Below are positions 28,636 through 37,774 of a DNA stretch of 64,000 nucleotides, one piece after another. The stretch is from Rhizobium sp. BT03 (GTDB taxonomy: Bacteria; Pseudomonadota; Alphaproteobacteria; Rhizobiales; Rhizobiaceae). Below the pieces are notes generated by a model, which was not told where the DNA came from, made no database searches, and saw only the letters and a list, made by a program, of their open reading frames with translations. The position numbers and the translations under genes are program-made. Location: contig NZ_CP125640.1 of the NCBI RefSeq assembly GCF_030053155.1, positions 372,001 through 436,000 of the forward strand, read 5' to 3'. Numbering within the stretch: the stretch's first letter is position 1; every line of letters starts with the position of its first letter.

Positions 28636-29724
28636 TCAGGCTGCGACCGGCAGCGGGCCGATATAGACCGAGCGTGGCCGAATCAGCCGGCCGTCGAGCG
28701 CCTGTTCGCGCGCATGCGCCAGCCACCCGACCGTGCGGCCGATCGCGAAGACGCCGGTGAAGGCTTCTCGTGGGAAACCCAACGCTTCGAGCAGTAGCGC
28801 AGTGTAGAACTCGACGTTGACGTCGAGCGGCCGGTCCGGCTTGCGCGCTTTCAGGATCGCCAAAGCGGCAGCCTCCACGGCTTCGGCCAGCGCGCCGCGA
28901 GCGCTGTCGACCTGTCCTGTTGATATCAGCGGCTTCAGGGCGCCTTTCAGCGCATCGGCGCGCGGATCGCGGACGCGGTAGATGCGGTGGCCGAAGCCCA
29001 TCAGCCTCTCGCCGCGATCAAGCGCCTTACCAAGCCATTGGGCCGCATTCTCGGCGGCTCCTATCGCGTCCAGCATGTCGAGCACCGGCCCGGGTGCGCC
29101 GCCATGCAGCGGTCCCTTCAGCGCGCTCAGCGCCGCCAGCACCGAGGAGGTAAGGCCGGCCTGCGTCGAGGCGATGACGCGCGATGCGAAGGTCGAGGCA
29201 TTGAGGCCATGGTCGGAGATCGTAACGAGATAAGTATCGAGCGTCGCCGTCTGCTCCCTGGTCGGTAATTGTCCGGTCAGCATGCGCAGGATATCGGCCG
29301 CCTGCGGCAGCGCGGCGTCGGGCGCGATCGGTTTTTCTCCGCGCTGCAGGCGCAGAACCGCCGGCAGGAAGACTGCGGGCGCCGCGAGAAGGCTGAGCGC
29401 TGTATCAAAATCCTCGCCGTCGGGCAGCCGGGCGATCAGTGCCCGCATCGCATCGACCGGCGGCAGCGCCAGCAGGGAGGCATCGGCGGTCTCGACATGG
29501 TGGAAAATCCCGGCTCGTGCTTTCGCCAGCCATTGGCGCAATTGCGCCTCGTCGAAGCTTCGCTCCGTCAGCCCGTCGAGCAGCAATGCGGCGACACCTT
29601 CATAGCTGCAGTCTGCGACCAGCTGATCCAGCGAGACACCGCGGATGATCAGCCGCCCCGCTTCGCCATCGACATCCGAAAGCTGCGTTTCGGCGGCAAT
29701 GACGTCTTCCAAGCCATTTTTCAT
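28636..29724 (-). CDS. Citrate synthase-like protein
   Basis: 362 residues of the citrate/methylcitrate synthase superfamily, which condenses oxaloacetate with an acyl-CoA. Catalytic His207 (P-L-H-G-G) and His246 (G-F-G-H-R) are present, but the position of the catalytic Asp reads Glu305 (N-V-E-F-Y in place of N-V-D-F-Y). It is shorter than the usual roughly 430-residue GltA. ATG 29724 has AGGAG upstream. It is divergent from a second superfamily member across an 83-base promoter gap, suggesting joint regulation. I would not call it the main TCA-cycle enzyme; the true substrate is unknown. Confidence 0.85.
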   Translation of the reverse strand: MKNGLEDVIAAETQLSDVDGEAGRLIIRGVSLDQLVADCSYEGVAALLLDGLTERSFDEAQLRQWLAKARAGIFHHVETADASLLALPPVDAMRALIARLPDGEDFDTALSLLAAPAVFLPAVLRLQRGEKPIAPDAALPQAADILRMLTGQLPTREQTATLDTYLVTISDHGLNASTFASRVIASTQAGLTSSVLAALSALKGPLHGGAPGPVLDMLDAIGAAENAAQWLGKALDRGERLMGFGHRIYRVRDPRADALKGALKPLISTGQVDSARGALAEAVEAAALAILKARKPDRPLDVNVEFYTALLLEALGFPREAFTGVFAIGRTVGWLAHAREQALDGRLIRPRSVYIGPLPVAA

Positions 29725-29765
29725 GTTGTTTCTCCTTTACCGCCGGGATGATCCGACCTACTCTC

Positions 29766-29777
29766 ATTGACGTCAAT
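29766..29777. promoter_or_regulatory. Perfect 12-bp palindrome between the divergent citrate synthase genes
   Basis: ATTGACGTCAAT reads the same on both strands, so each strand carries a TTGACG, a fair -35 element, in its own direction. It lies midway in the 83-base gap between the starts at 29724 and 29808. It could be an operator for a dimeric regulator or a shared bidirectional promoter core. Confidence 0.45.
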
Positions 29778-29807
29778 CTTGATGTAATCGATCAATATGA
29801 GACTTCG

Positions 29808-30953
29808 ATGCCGTGGCTGACCGCCGAGGAAGCGCTGCAGGCGCTGAAGACCAAGCCGCAAACGCTCTACGCCAATGTCAGCCGCGGGCGCATCCGCGCC
29901 AAGCCCGATCCCGTCGACCCGCGCCGCAGCCTCTATCAGGCGGACGACGTGCAGCGGCTGGCCGAACGCCATGCCGGCCGGCGCAAGGCTGAAACGGTTG
30001 CCGCCGAGACGATTCGCTGGGGCGACCCGGTGCTCTCCTCGGCGATCTCCACCATCATCGGCGGACGGCTTTTCTATCGCGGGCGGGATGTCGCCGATTT
30101 CGCCGAGACGGCGACGCTGGAGCAGACGGCGGCATTGCTCTGGAACGGTGCGGAAGTACTTGCCTCCGGCAATGTGGCGGGCCATGCGGCTCCATCGCTC
30201 CAGGCTGCATTCCTGGCGCTTGCCGGGCGGGTGACATCGGACCTGCCGTCGCTCGGCCGGTCGCAGGCAGCCCTTCGCAAAGAAGCAGGCGGGGTGCTGT
30301 CTACGGTCGCCGATGCACTGGCGCCGGGGCCTTCAGACCAGCCGCTGCATTTGCGGCTTGCAGAGAGCTGGCAGCGACCGAATGCTGCAGATTGCCTGCG
30401 CCGGGCGCTGGTGCTGCTTGCCGATCACGAACTCAACGCCTCGACCTTCGCGGCGCGTGTCACGGCATCGGCGGGTGCTGCGCTTTCGGCCGCCGTGCTT
30501 TCCGGGCTGGCGACGCTGACGGGGCCGCTGCATGGCGCCGCCTGGCAGGGTGTCGACACCTTGATCGAGGCGGCTTCGGCCCTCGGGGCGGAGCAGGCAA
30601 TTCGCCGCACGCTTGCCCAGGGCCATCGCCTGTCGGCCTTTGGCCATCCGCTCTATGCTGACGGCGATATCAGAGCTCAGGCGCTGCTTTCGCATTTCTC
30701 CCTGCCGCAACAGTTTGCCGAACTCAGGGAAATCGGCGAGGAGATGGTCGGCGAGAAGGTCAATGTCGATTTCGCGCTTGCCGCGATGGCCGCCGTCTTC
30801 GATCTGCCGCGGGAGGCGCCGATCATCATCTTCGCGCTTGCCCGTTCCGCCGGCTGGCTGGCGCATGCGATGGAGCAAATCGACAGCGGCGAATTGATCC
30901 GGCCGCGGGCGCGTTATGCCGGGCCGGCGCCTGAAATGAGCGGCCGCGCTTAA
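29808..30953 (+). CDS. Citrate synthase family protein with N-terminal helix-turn-helix-like segment
   Basis: 381 residues. The first 60 or so residues resemble an excisionase/MerR-type winged helix (L-T-A-E-E-A-L near 4, Y-A-N-V-S-R-G-R-I near 21-29, then D-P-R-R-S-L-Y). Residues about 70-381 are a citrate-synthase domain with His242 (P-L-H-G-A), His280 (F-G-H-P) and Asp321 (N-V-D-F), so the catalytic triad is complete. ATG 29808 is chosen; ATG 29748 is in frame but would read through the palindromic promoter region. The fusion suggests either DNA-linked feedback regulation or a recycled structural domain. Confidence 0.85.
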   Translation: MPWLTAEEALQALKTKPQTLYANVSRGRIRAKPDPVDPRRSLYQADDVQRLAERHAGRRKAETVAAETIRWGDPVLSSAISTIIGGRLFYRGRDVADFAETATLEQTAALLWNGAEVLASGNVAGHAAPSLQAAFLALAGRVTSDLPSLGRSQAALRKEAGGVLSTVADALAPGPSDQPLHLRLAESWQRPNAADCLRRALVLLADHELNASTFAARVTASAGAALSAAVLSGLATLTGPLHGAAWQGVDTLIEAASALGAEQAIRRTLAQGHRLSAFGHPLYADGDIRAQALLSHFSLPQQFAELREIGEEMVGEKVNVDFALAAMAAVFDLPREAPIIIFALARSAGWLAHAMEQIDSGELIRPRARYAGPAPEMSGRA

Positions 30954-31076
30954 GGAGCGTGCCGGTTGCTTTTTTGCCTATGGAAATATCCGAATTCGGC
31001 TATCATGCCAGACATGGAAGAAGACGGTTGGCGGGCGCTTTCGAAAAAGCTGTCCGCACGGTCATGGGGGCTTTCC

Positions 31077-31595
31077 ATGCATAGGACCTTTCGCAGCCTG
31101 CTTGCCGCCGCACTCGCTGTCGGCCTCATTCCGCATGGAGCGGCCGTTGCGCAGTCTGCCGGCTGCACGATCGCGCGTGACGCCAGCGCCCGCCAGGTGT
31201 TCACTTGTCCCGGCGGGGTAAAGATCACGGCAGAGGCCGGCGCTTCCTTCCGCCTTGCCGACCGCAACCGTGACGGCAGCCCCGATTCGGCGTCGCTGCG
31301 GCGCAAGGCGATCCTCGTCGATGTCGACAGCAGCCAGCACGCCGGCGGTTTCCAGGTGGTGACGCCGCAGGCAATCGCTGCAGTGCGCGGCACGCAATGG
31401 GCCGTCGACGTCGCGGCCGGCAAAACCTCGGTGCTGGTCGTCAGGGGCAGCGTCGCGGTCCGCCGGCCGGCCGGCGAGCCCGTGGTGCTGTCGCCGGGCG
31501 AGGGCGTCGACGTCAGCGGCGGAACCGAACCGCTTGTCGTGCGGCGCTGGCCGGCGCCGCGTGCCGCCGCCCTTCTTGCCCGCCTCGGCCAATAA
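31077..31595 (+). CDS. FecR-domain periplasmic protein
   Basis: 172 residues. A signal peptide (hydrophobic 8-24, cleavage after A-V-A) is followed by a FecR-type beta-domain: the V-V-T-P-Q-A-I-A-A-V-R-G-T-Q-W segment near 98-112 is the FecR hallmark (normally T-P-x-G-x-x-x-V-R-G-T-x-F). Unlike anti-sigma FecR it has no cytoplasmic anti-sigma domain or transmembrane anchor. The stop lies four bases before the CHASE2-cyclase start, so it probably works with that receptor as a periplasmic subunit. ATG 31077 gives a normal signal; ATG 31005 and 31014 are upstream alternatives. Confidence 0.82.
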   Translation: MHRTFRSLLAAALAVGLIPHGAAVAQSAGCTIARDASARQVFTCPGGVKITAEAGASFRLADRNRDGSPDSASLRRKAILVDVDSSQHAGGFQVVTPQAIAAVRGTQWAVDVAAGKTSVLVVRGSVAVRRPAGEPVVLSPGEGVDVSGGTEPLVVRRWPAPRAAALLARLGQ

Positions 31596-31599
31596 ATCC

Positions 31600-33456
31600 A
31601 TGAACCATCGCCTGCAGACGGTGATCGCGCTGCTGCTCGCCGGTCTTTGGGGGGCTGCACTCGGCTATGCCAATCTCAATGGCGGAAGCGGCCTGCTCGA
31701 CCGGATGGAGGCATCTCTTGCCGATATCCGCAGCGTCGTCATCGGGGCGAAGACGCCGCCGCCTGTCGTCTCGATCGTTGCAATCGACGACCGCACCGCC
31801 GCCGCCCACGGCTATCCGCTTGATCGGGCCACGCTTGCGCGCCTCGTCGGTACAATCACCGCCTTGAAGCCGAAGGCGCTGGCGCTCGATATTCTGCTCG
31901 TCGATCCCGGGCCGGAGGAGGGCGATGCGGCGCTGGCTGCCGCCCTTGCACAAGGGCCGAGCGTGATTGCCGCCGCGGCCACCTTTGCCAGGAGCAGCCA
32001 GGAGGTCACCGATGCGGCGAACGATCCGCTTGCCGCCATCCCCGAGGCAAGCCAGCTTCTGTTGCCGCTTCCCCGCTTCGCCGAGGCAGCCGCCGTCGGC
32101 ATCGTCAATGTCGCAACCGACCAGACCGGCACGCCGCGTTTCATTCCGCTGATTTCGCGCGGCACGGAGCGGCTGGATCCGGCCTTTCCGCTGCGCGCCG
32201 CTTCGGTGGCGCTCGGCGTCGATCCCAGCATCGAACCTGGCGCCATCATGCTCGGAAAGCTGCGTATTCCCACCGATATCGGCCAGCGCCTGCCGGTGAC
32301 CTTCTATGGCGCGCATGGCAGCATCGCCACATCAAGCGCCGCCGATGCGCTGGATGGTGGGCTTTCTGGCGATGCCGTTGCCGGCCGCATCGTCGTCATC
32401 GGTTCGACGGTCACCGGCGGCGGCGACGTTTTCCCGACGCCGTTCGACCCCGTCATGCCTGGTGTCGAAGTGATGTCGACGGCGATCACCCATCTCGTCA
32501 GCGGCGACGGCATGGTGCGCGACCACAGGATACGGCTGATCGATGCCGGCACCGCCGTTGGGCTGCCGCTCGTGCTCGTTTCGTTGATCGCCTGGCGGCG
32601 AAGCGCCGCGGGCTATGTCATCATCGTGCTGACGCTGATCGTCTGGGCAGTGCTCAATCTGTCGGCCTTTGCGCATGGCTACTGGCTGAGTGCGGCGCTG
32701 CCGATCGCCGCAGCGCTGCCGCCGGCGCTGATCTTCGGCGCAGCCGAACTCTGGCTCGACCGCGGCCGCGCCCGCCATTTCGCCGAGCAGAGCGCGCTGC
32801 TGCAGCGCATCGAGGCGCCCGGCCTCGGCGAGTGGCTGGCGCGCGATCCGAATTTCCTCGCCCGGCCGGTGCGCCAGAACGCCGCCGTCATCTTCATCGA
32901 TCTCTCGGGTTTCACCGGCCTCAGCGAAAACCTCGGGCCGGTCAAGGTCAGCGAGGTGCTGAGCGGTTTCTTCGAACTGATCGACGAGGAGGCGCGCGCG
33001 CACGGCGGCGCCATCACCAGCTTCATGGGCGACGGGGCGATGATCCTGTTCGGCCTGCCGGAGCCAGCCGATGACGATGCCGCCCGGGCGGCCGCCTGCG
33101 CCGTCAGCCTGTGCGAGCGCACCCGGGGCTGGCTTCAGGCGCATGCGGGTTTTGCCGAGAAGAAGATCGGCTTCAAGGTCGGCGCCCATTGCGGCCCGAT
33201 CGTCGCCTCGCGGCTTGGGACCGGCGACCGGCAGCAGATCACCGCGGCGGGCGACACGATCAATGTGGGCAGCCGGCTGATGGAGGTGGCCGCGCTCCAT
33301 GGCGTCGAACTGGCGCTGAGTGCCGAGATCGTCCGCGCCGCAGGCCCCGACAGCGCGCTGCTGCAGGCCGGCCGCATGGAGGGCCCGTTGGAAACGGCGC
33401 TGCGCGGCCGGGCGAGCCATATCGACACCTGGCTGTGGCGAAGCCGCACGCTTTGA
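31600..33456 (+). CDS. CHASE2 receptor adenylate/guanylate cyclase (class III)
   Basis: 618-residue membrane receptor: an N-terminal helix (5-24), a periplasmic CHASE2 sensor domain (about 25-320), three closely spaced helices (about 325-400) and a C-terminal class III nucleotidyl cyclase domain (about 425-600). Metal ligands Asp434 (F-I-D-L-S-G-F) and Asp478 (G-D-G) and transition-state Asn555 and Arg559 are present. The purine-recognition Lys is replaced by Ser474 (T-S-F-M-G-D-G), so base specificity is uncertain. Start ATG 31600 has no ribosome site and is likely coupled to the FecR stop four bases upstream. Confidence 0.9.
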   Translation: MNHRLQTVIALLLAGLWGAALGYANLNGGSGLLDRMEASLADIRSVVIGAKTPPPVVSIVAIDDRTAAAHGYPLDRATLARLVGTITALKPKALALDILLVDPGPEEGDAALAAALAQGPSVIAAAATFARSSQEVTDAANDPLAAIPEASQLLLPLPRFAEAAAVGIVNVATDQTGTPRFIPLISRGTERLDPAFPLRAASVALGVDPSIEPGAIMLGKLRIPTDIGQRLPVTFYGAHGSIATSSAADALDGGLSGDAVAGRIVVIGSTVTGGGDVFPTPFDPVMPGVEVMSTAITHLVSGDGMVRDHRIRLIDAGTAVGLPLVLVSLIAWRRSAAGYVIIVLTLIVWAVLNLSAFAHGYWLSAALPIAAALPPALIFGAAELWLDRGRARHFAEQSALLQRIEAPGLGEWLARDPNFLARPVRQNAAVIFIDLSGFTGLSENLGPVKVSEVLSGFFELIDEEARAHGGAITSFMGDGAMILFGLPEPADDDAARAAACAVSLCERTRGWLQAHAGFAEKKIGFKVGAHCGPIVASRLGTGDRQQITAAGDTINVGSRLMEVAALHGVELALSAEIVRAAGPDSALLQAGRMEGPLETALRGRASHIDTWLWRSRTL

Positions 33457-33555
33457 CAATCGCCGCGGGAGCGGCTAGGAACGGCGCAAATACCCCGCCG
33501 GCTGGCTCCGGCCATGGCGCATTTCGCGCCTGACAGCTCCGAAAGATCGAAACCC

Positions 33556-35556
33556 ATGACAGAATTCAACGGCGTCGTTCCGGCGATCGCCAAGGCGTTG
33601 CAGAAGCGCGGTTACGCCGAACTCACCCCGGTCCAGAAGGCGATGCTCGATCCTGATCTCGCCGCTTCCGACGCGCTGGTCTCGGCCCAGACCGGCTCCG
33701 GCAAGACCGTCGCCTTCGGCCTGGCGCTGGCGCCGACGCTGCTTGAAGGCGGGGAGCGCTTCGGCAATGCCGGCGCGCCACTTGCGCTTGTCATCGCCCC
33801 GACGCGCGAACTTGCCCTGCAGGTGAAGCGTGAGCTCGAATGGCTCTATGAGATGACCGGTGCGGTGATCGTCAGCTGCGTCGGCGGCATGGATATCCGC
33901 AGCGAGCGCCGAGCGCTCGAACGCGGCGCCCATATCGTCGTCGGCACGCCCGGCCGTCTCTGCGACCATATCCGCCGCCGGGCACTCGACATGTCGGAAC
34001 TAAAGGCCGCCGTGCTCGACGAAGCCGACGAGATGCTCGATCTCGGCTTCCGCGAAGATCTGGAATTCATTCTCGATTCGGCGCCGGACGAGCGCCGGAC
34101 GCTAATGTTTTCGGCAACGGTGCCGGCCGCGATCGCCAAGCTTGCCAAGAGCTATCAGCGCAACGCCGTGCGCATCAGCACCGCCGCCGAGGAAAAGCAG
34201 CATATCGACATCGAATATCGCGCGCTGATGGTGGCCCCGAGCGACCGCGAGAATGCGATCATCAACGTGCTGCGCTATTACGAGGCGACCAACGCCATCG
34301 TCTTCTGTTCGACGCGCGCTGCCGTCAATCACCTGACCGCGCGCTTCAACAACCGCAATTTCGCCGTCGTGGCGCTTTCCGGCGAGTTGACGCAGAACGA
34401 ACGCAGCCATGCGCTTCAGGCGATGCGCGACGGGCGAGCCCGCGTTTGCATCGCGACCGACGTCGCTGCCCGCGGCATCGACCTGCCGGGCCTCGATCTC
34501 GTCATCCATGCCGACCTGCCGACCAATCCGGAAACGCTGCTGCACCGCAGCGGCCGCACCGGCCGGGCCGGGCGCAAGGGTATCAGCGCCATGATCGTGC
34601 CGCTGAATGCACGGCGCAAGGCCGAGCGCCTGCTCGAGAACGCCGGTATTTCGGCCGCCTGGGCTCGCCCGCCGTCGGCCGAAGAGGTGAATGAGCGCGA
34701 CGACGAGCGGCTGCTTGCCGATCCGATCTTCAGCGAAGCGCCGCAGGAGGAAGAACAGGGGCTGGTGCAGCAGCTGCTTTCGAGCCACGGCGCCGAAAAG
34801 CTCGCCGCCGCTTTCCTGCGTCTTTACCGCACCAATCATTCGGCGCCGGAGGATCTGATCGAGGTCACCGTGCAGGACGGGGGCAGCCGCAAACGCCGGG
34901 ACAATGCCGAGCCTTACGAGCCGGCGCAGAAGGGACCGCGCGAGGATTTCGGCGCCAGCGTCTGGTTCTCCGTCTCGGTCGGGCGAAAGCAGAATGCCGA
35001 GCCGCGCTGGCTGATCCCGATGCTCTGCCGCAACGGCAATGTGACGAAGCGCGAGATCGGCGCGATCAAGATGCAGCCCGAGGAAACCTTTGTGGAGATC
35101 GCGGCAGCGAGTGCCGAAAGCTTCCTGGCGGCGATCGGCCCGAACAAGGCGCTCGAACGCGGCATCCGCGTGACCAGGCTTTCCGGCACGCCGGATTTCA
35201 GCCGGGCGCCGTCGCCGAAACCCTATGCCGGCAAGTCGTCGCGTGAGGAACGGCCGGGCGACACGTTCCGCGACGAACGCCCGAAGAACAAGTTCGGCAA
35301 GGGTCCAGGCGGCGGATATGCTGCAGCCGACAATAGTGGCCAGCAAAGGCAGGATAGCAAACCCTGGAGCAAGAAACCCGGCAAGCCTGGCTTCGATGGT
35401 CCGAGATCAGATAAGCCGAAGTTCGACAAGCCTAAATACGACAAGCCAAAATTCGAAGGCGGGAAATCCGAAGGCGCCAAATCCGAACGCCCGAAATACG
35501 AAGGCAAGGGCGGCGCCGGGCCGAAGAACAAGTTCTCGAAGAAGAAGCCTGGCTGA
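33556..35556 (+). CDS. DEAD-box RNA helicase with DbpA-type RNA-binding domain
   Basis: 666 residues. Helicase core (about 1-375) with Q motif (T-P-V-Q), A-Q-T-G-S-G-K-T (motif I), D-E-A-D (II), S-A-T (III), A-R-G-I-D (V) and H-R-S-G-R-T-G-R (VI). A DbpA/CsdA-like RNA-binding domain follows at about 470-555. The C-terminal 90 residues form a Gly/Lys-rich tail of degenerate (K-P-K-(F/Y)-D) and (G-x-K-S-E) repeats, probably disordered and RNA-binding. Likely acts in ribosome assembly or RNA remodelling, especially in the cold. ATG 33556 matches the family start. Confidence 0.92.
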   Translation: MTEFNGVVPAIAKALQKRGYAELTPVQKAMLDPDLAASDALVSAQTGSGKTVAFGLALAPTLLEGGERFGNAGAPLALVIAPTRELALQVKRELEWLYEMTGAVIVSCVGGMDIRSERRALERGAHIVVGTPGRLCDHIRRRALDMSELKAAVLDEADEMLDLGFREDLEFILDSAPDERRTLMFSATVPAAIAKLAKSYQRNAVRISTAAEEKQHIDIEYRALMVAPSDRENAIINVLRYYEATNAIVFCSTRAAVNHLTARFNNRNFAVVALSGELTQNERSHALQAMRDGRARVCIATDVAARGIDLPGLDLVIHADLPTNPETLLHRSGRTGRAGRKGISAMIVPLNARRKAERLLENAGISAAWARPPSAEEVNERDDERLLADPIFSEAPQEEEQGLVQQLLSSHGAEKLAAAFLRLYRTNHSAPEDLIEVTVQDGGSRKRRDNAEPYEPAQKGPREDFGASVWFSVSVGRKQNAEPRWLIPMLCRNGNVTKREIGAIKMQPEETFVEIAAASAESFLAAIGPNKALERGIRVTRLSGTPDFSRAPSPKPYAGKSSREERPGDTFRDERPKNKFGKGPGGGYAAADNSGQQRQDSKPWSKKPGKPGFDGPRSDKPKFDKPKYDKPKFEGGKSEGAKSERPKYEGKGGAGPKNKFSKKKPG

Positions 35557-35863
35557 TTTCGCCGCAGCCCTACGCCGGTCCAGGCGGGGGCTTTATTCCC
35601 AGAACGGCGGCACGCGGCATCCGCATGAGGTCTTTTGAATCGGATTTCGCAATGGGGCAGCATTGCTGTCTGGTTGGTGAAGGCTGCCCCTCACCCTAAC
35701 CCTTGCCGGGGTCGAGCCACTTGTCTCGACCCGTCCTTCGGACCCCCGTAAACGGGTAGAGGGGACGTGCCAAACGCGGCGTTAAAGTTGAGGCGGCGGG
35801 TGCGGCATATCCCCTTCGCCCCGCTTGCGGGGATACTACTTGTGTCTAAATGAGGCAGGGAGC
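35557..35863. repeat. Intergenic region with mosaic of short palindromes (RIME-like)
   Basis: About 307 bases without a gene. Between about 35690 and 35845 lie several short hairpins: GGGTCGAG (35709-35716) / CTCGACCC (35725-35732), GTCC-TTC-GGAC beside it, CCCGTAAACGGG near 35745, and CCCCG-CTTG-CGGGG near 35819. The opening CCCCTCACCCTAACCC motif and this hairpin mosaic resemble rhizobial intergenic mosaic elements; the match is from memory and not searched. Confidence 0.55.
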
Positions 35864-36532
35864 ATGACGACGATAAAACGCTCCGGCACGCCGCGTCCCG
35901 ATCCGGCCGCCTTCATCCAGGCCCATCTGCCGATTTCACCCGTTCCCGCCATTCCCGAAATCCTGCTCCATACCGCGGGCCCTGCGAGTGGGCTCTGGCG
36001 GCTTGCCGGCCGCGGAGAAGCCGATCCAGCGCCCTACTGGGCCTATCCCTGGGCGGGCGGCGCCGTGCTTGCCCGCCATCTGCTCGATCGGCCGGAAGTG
36101 ATCGCCGGCCGCCGCGTCGTCGATCTCGGCGCTGGTTCCGGGCTCGTCGCCATCGCTGCGGCCAAAGCCGGAGCGGCCGCGGTGACGGCGGTCGATGTCG
36201 ATGCCAATGCCATTGCTGCAATCGGTCTCAACGCGGCGATCAACGGCGTGGACATCGTTGCCATCGCCGCCGATATCATCGAGGCGCCGCCGCCGGAGGC
36301 AACTGATCTCCTCGTTGTCGGCGACCTGTTTTATGATCCAGTGCTCGCCGTGCGGGTCATGGCTTTCCTGCGGCGTTGCCAGGCCTCCGGCATCGAGGTG
36401 CTGATCGGCGATCCCGAGCGCGTCTATCTGCCCCAAGGCGCACTTCAGCGAATCGCGACGCATGCGGTTGCGGATTTCGGCGCGGGGTCCAGCGACGGGG
36501 CAGTGCAGGCGGGCGTTTTTTCCCTTTCCTGA
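35864..36532 (+). CDS. Protein lysine methyltransferase, ETFB-methyltransferase/PrmA-like
   Basis: 222 residues of the class I SAM-dependent methyltransferase fold. Motif I is V-V-D-L-G-A-G-S-G-L near 86-95, followed by A-V-D-V-D (motif II) and the L-V-V-G-D-L-F-Y-D (motif IV) strand near 150, which is characteristic of METTL20/ETFB-lysine methyltransferase-like proteins. The probable substrate is therefore the beta subunit of electron-transfer flavoprotein, which is inference from family only. ATG 35864 has GGGAG just upstream. Convergent with moeA. Confidence 0.85.
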   Translation: MTTIKRSGTPRPDPAAFIQAHLPISPVPAIPEILLHTAGPASGLWRLAGRGEADPAPYWAYPWAGGAVLARHLLDRPEVIAGRRVVDLGAGSGLVAIAAAKAGAAAVTAVDVDANAIAAIGLNAAINGVDIVAIAADIIEAPPPEATDLLVVGDLFYDPVLAVRVMAFLRRCQASGIEVLIGDPERVYLPQGALQRIATHAVADFGAGSSDGAVQAGVFSLS

Positions 36533-36550
36533 AGCAGCTGAAAGTCGAAA

Positions 36551-37774
36551 CTATACCAGAAGATCCGGCCGCAACAGCATGACCGGGCAGGGCGCTCCGG
36601 CGGGCAGCTCCGGCGCATGCGGCGGGCGGATGATGAGGCAATCGGCTTGGGCAAACACCTTCATCATCGAGGAATCCTGCTTGCCGAAGGGTTCGGTCAG
36701 CCAGTTTCCGGCGGCGGATTTCGAGAGTTTCGCCCTGATATAATCCTGGCGGTGGTCGTTGGCGCGTAGCGTGACGGCCGCCTCCACCATTGCTTCGCGC
36801 TGCACGGGCGGCAGGGAGGCGAGTTTGCGGATTAGCGGCTCCAGGAAGAGCAGCGAGCAGACCAAGCTCGAGACCGGATTGCCGGGCAGGCCGAGTACAT
36901 GGGTCTCGCCGAAGCTGCCGACCATCAGCGGTTTGCCGGGGCGCATGGCGATGCGCCAGAAATCGAGCTGCATGCCGGCCTCGATCAGCGTCGCCTGCAC
37001 CAGATCGTGGTCGCCGACCGAAGCGCCGCCGAGCGTGACGATGACATCGGCCTGGGCGTCTCGCGCCATGTCGATCGCCGCGGTGATCCTCGCCTTATCG
37101 TCCGGCACGATGCCGAGATCGAGCACGTCGGCGCCGGCTTTACGGGCAAGGGCTGCGATACCGAACGTGTTGGAGGCGATGATCTGTGAAGGGCCGGGCG
37201 TGCTTCCGGGCGGCAGCAGTTCGTCGCCGGTTGCGAGGATGGCGATCAGCGGGCGTTTGAGGATCTCGACATCGGGCCGGTTCATGCCGGCCGCCACCGT
37301 CAGCCGCGAGAAATCGAGCACAGTGCCGGCCGAGAGCACCGCTTCGCCTTCGGTAAAATCCTGGCCGCGGGGACGCACATGCTGACCCTGCCGGACCGGG
37401 AAATTGGTGCGGATGCCGCCTTCGATCTTCTCGGCATCCTCCTGCAGCAGGACGCTGTCGGCGCCCGACGGAACGGGGGCGCCGGTGAAGATGCGGACGG
37501 TCTCGCCCTTGCCGACGTTTCCTTCAAAGGCATGGCCAGCTGAAGATGTGCCGATGACCTTCAGCACGGCGCCCGGCTCCGGCGCATCGTCGCGGCGCAG
37601 CGCATAGCCATCCATGGCCGACGCGTTGAAGGGCGGTTGGGTTATCCCGGCCTTGAGATCGACGGCCAAGATGCGGCCTACGGCCTCGGCGAGCGGCAAC
37701 GTCTCCGATATCGCGACTGGCCTTGCGCGAGAAAGCAAGCGGCTTAAAGCCTCGGTGACCGGGAGAAGGTTCAT
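36551..37774 (-). CDS. moeA: Molybdopterin molybdenumtransferase
   Basis: Inserts molybdate into adenylated molybdopterin, the last step of molybdenum-cofactor synthesis. 407 residues with the MoeA domain order; [11 protein letters not shown] near 46-56, the M-P-x-G-A-D-like A-P-V-P-S-G-A-D near 98, and the MogA-like G-G-A-S-V-G-D-H-D loop near 250 are visible. ATG 37774 has GGAGG upstream and overlaps the moaC stop by four bases (ATGA), so translation is coupled. Last gene of the leftward trpD-trpC-moaC-moeA run. Confidence 0.96.
   Translation of the reverse strand: MNLLPVTEALSRLLSRARPVAISETLPLAEAVGRILAVDLKAGITQPPFNASAMDGYALRRDDAPEPGAVLKVIGTSSAGHAFEGNVGKGETVRIFTGAPVPSGADSVLLQEDAEKIEGGIRTNFPVRQGQHVRPRGQDFTEGEAVLSAGTVLDFSRLTVAAGMNRPDVEILKRPLIAILATGDELLPPGSTPGPSQIIASNTFGIAALARKAGADVLDLGIVPDDKARITAAIDMARDAQADVIVTLGGASVGDHDLVQATLIEAGMQLDFWRIAMRPGKPLMVGSFGETHVLGLPGNPVSSLVCSLLFLEPLIRKLASLPPVQREAMVEAAVTLRANDHRQDYIRAKLSKSAAGNWLTEPFGKQDSSMMKVFAQADCLIIRPPHAPELPAGAPCPVMLLRPDLLV

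Noticed and set aside
31005..31076. Longer start for the FecR protein at ATG 31005 or 31014
   Set aside because: Would place over 20 non-hydrophobic residues before the signal peptide; ATG 31077 gives a normal signal.
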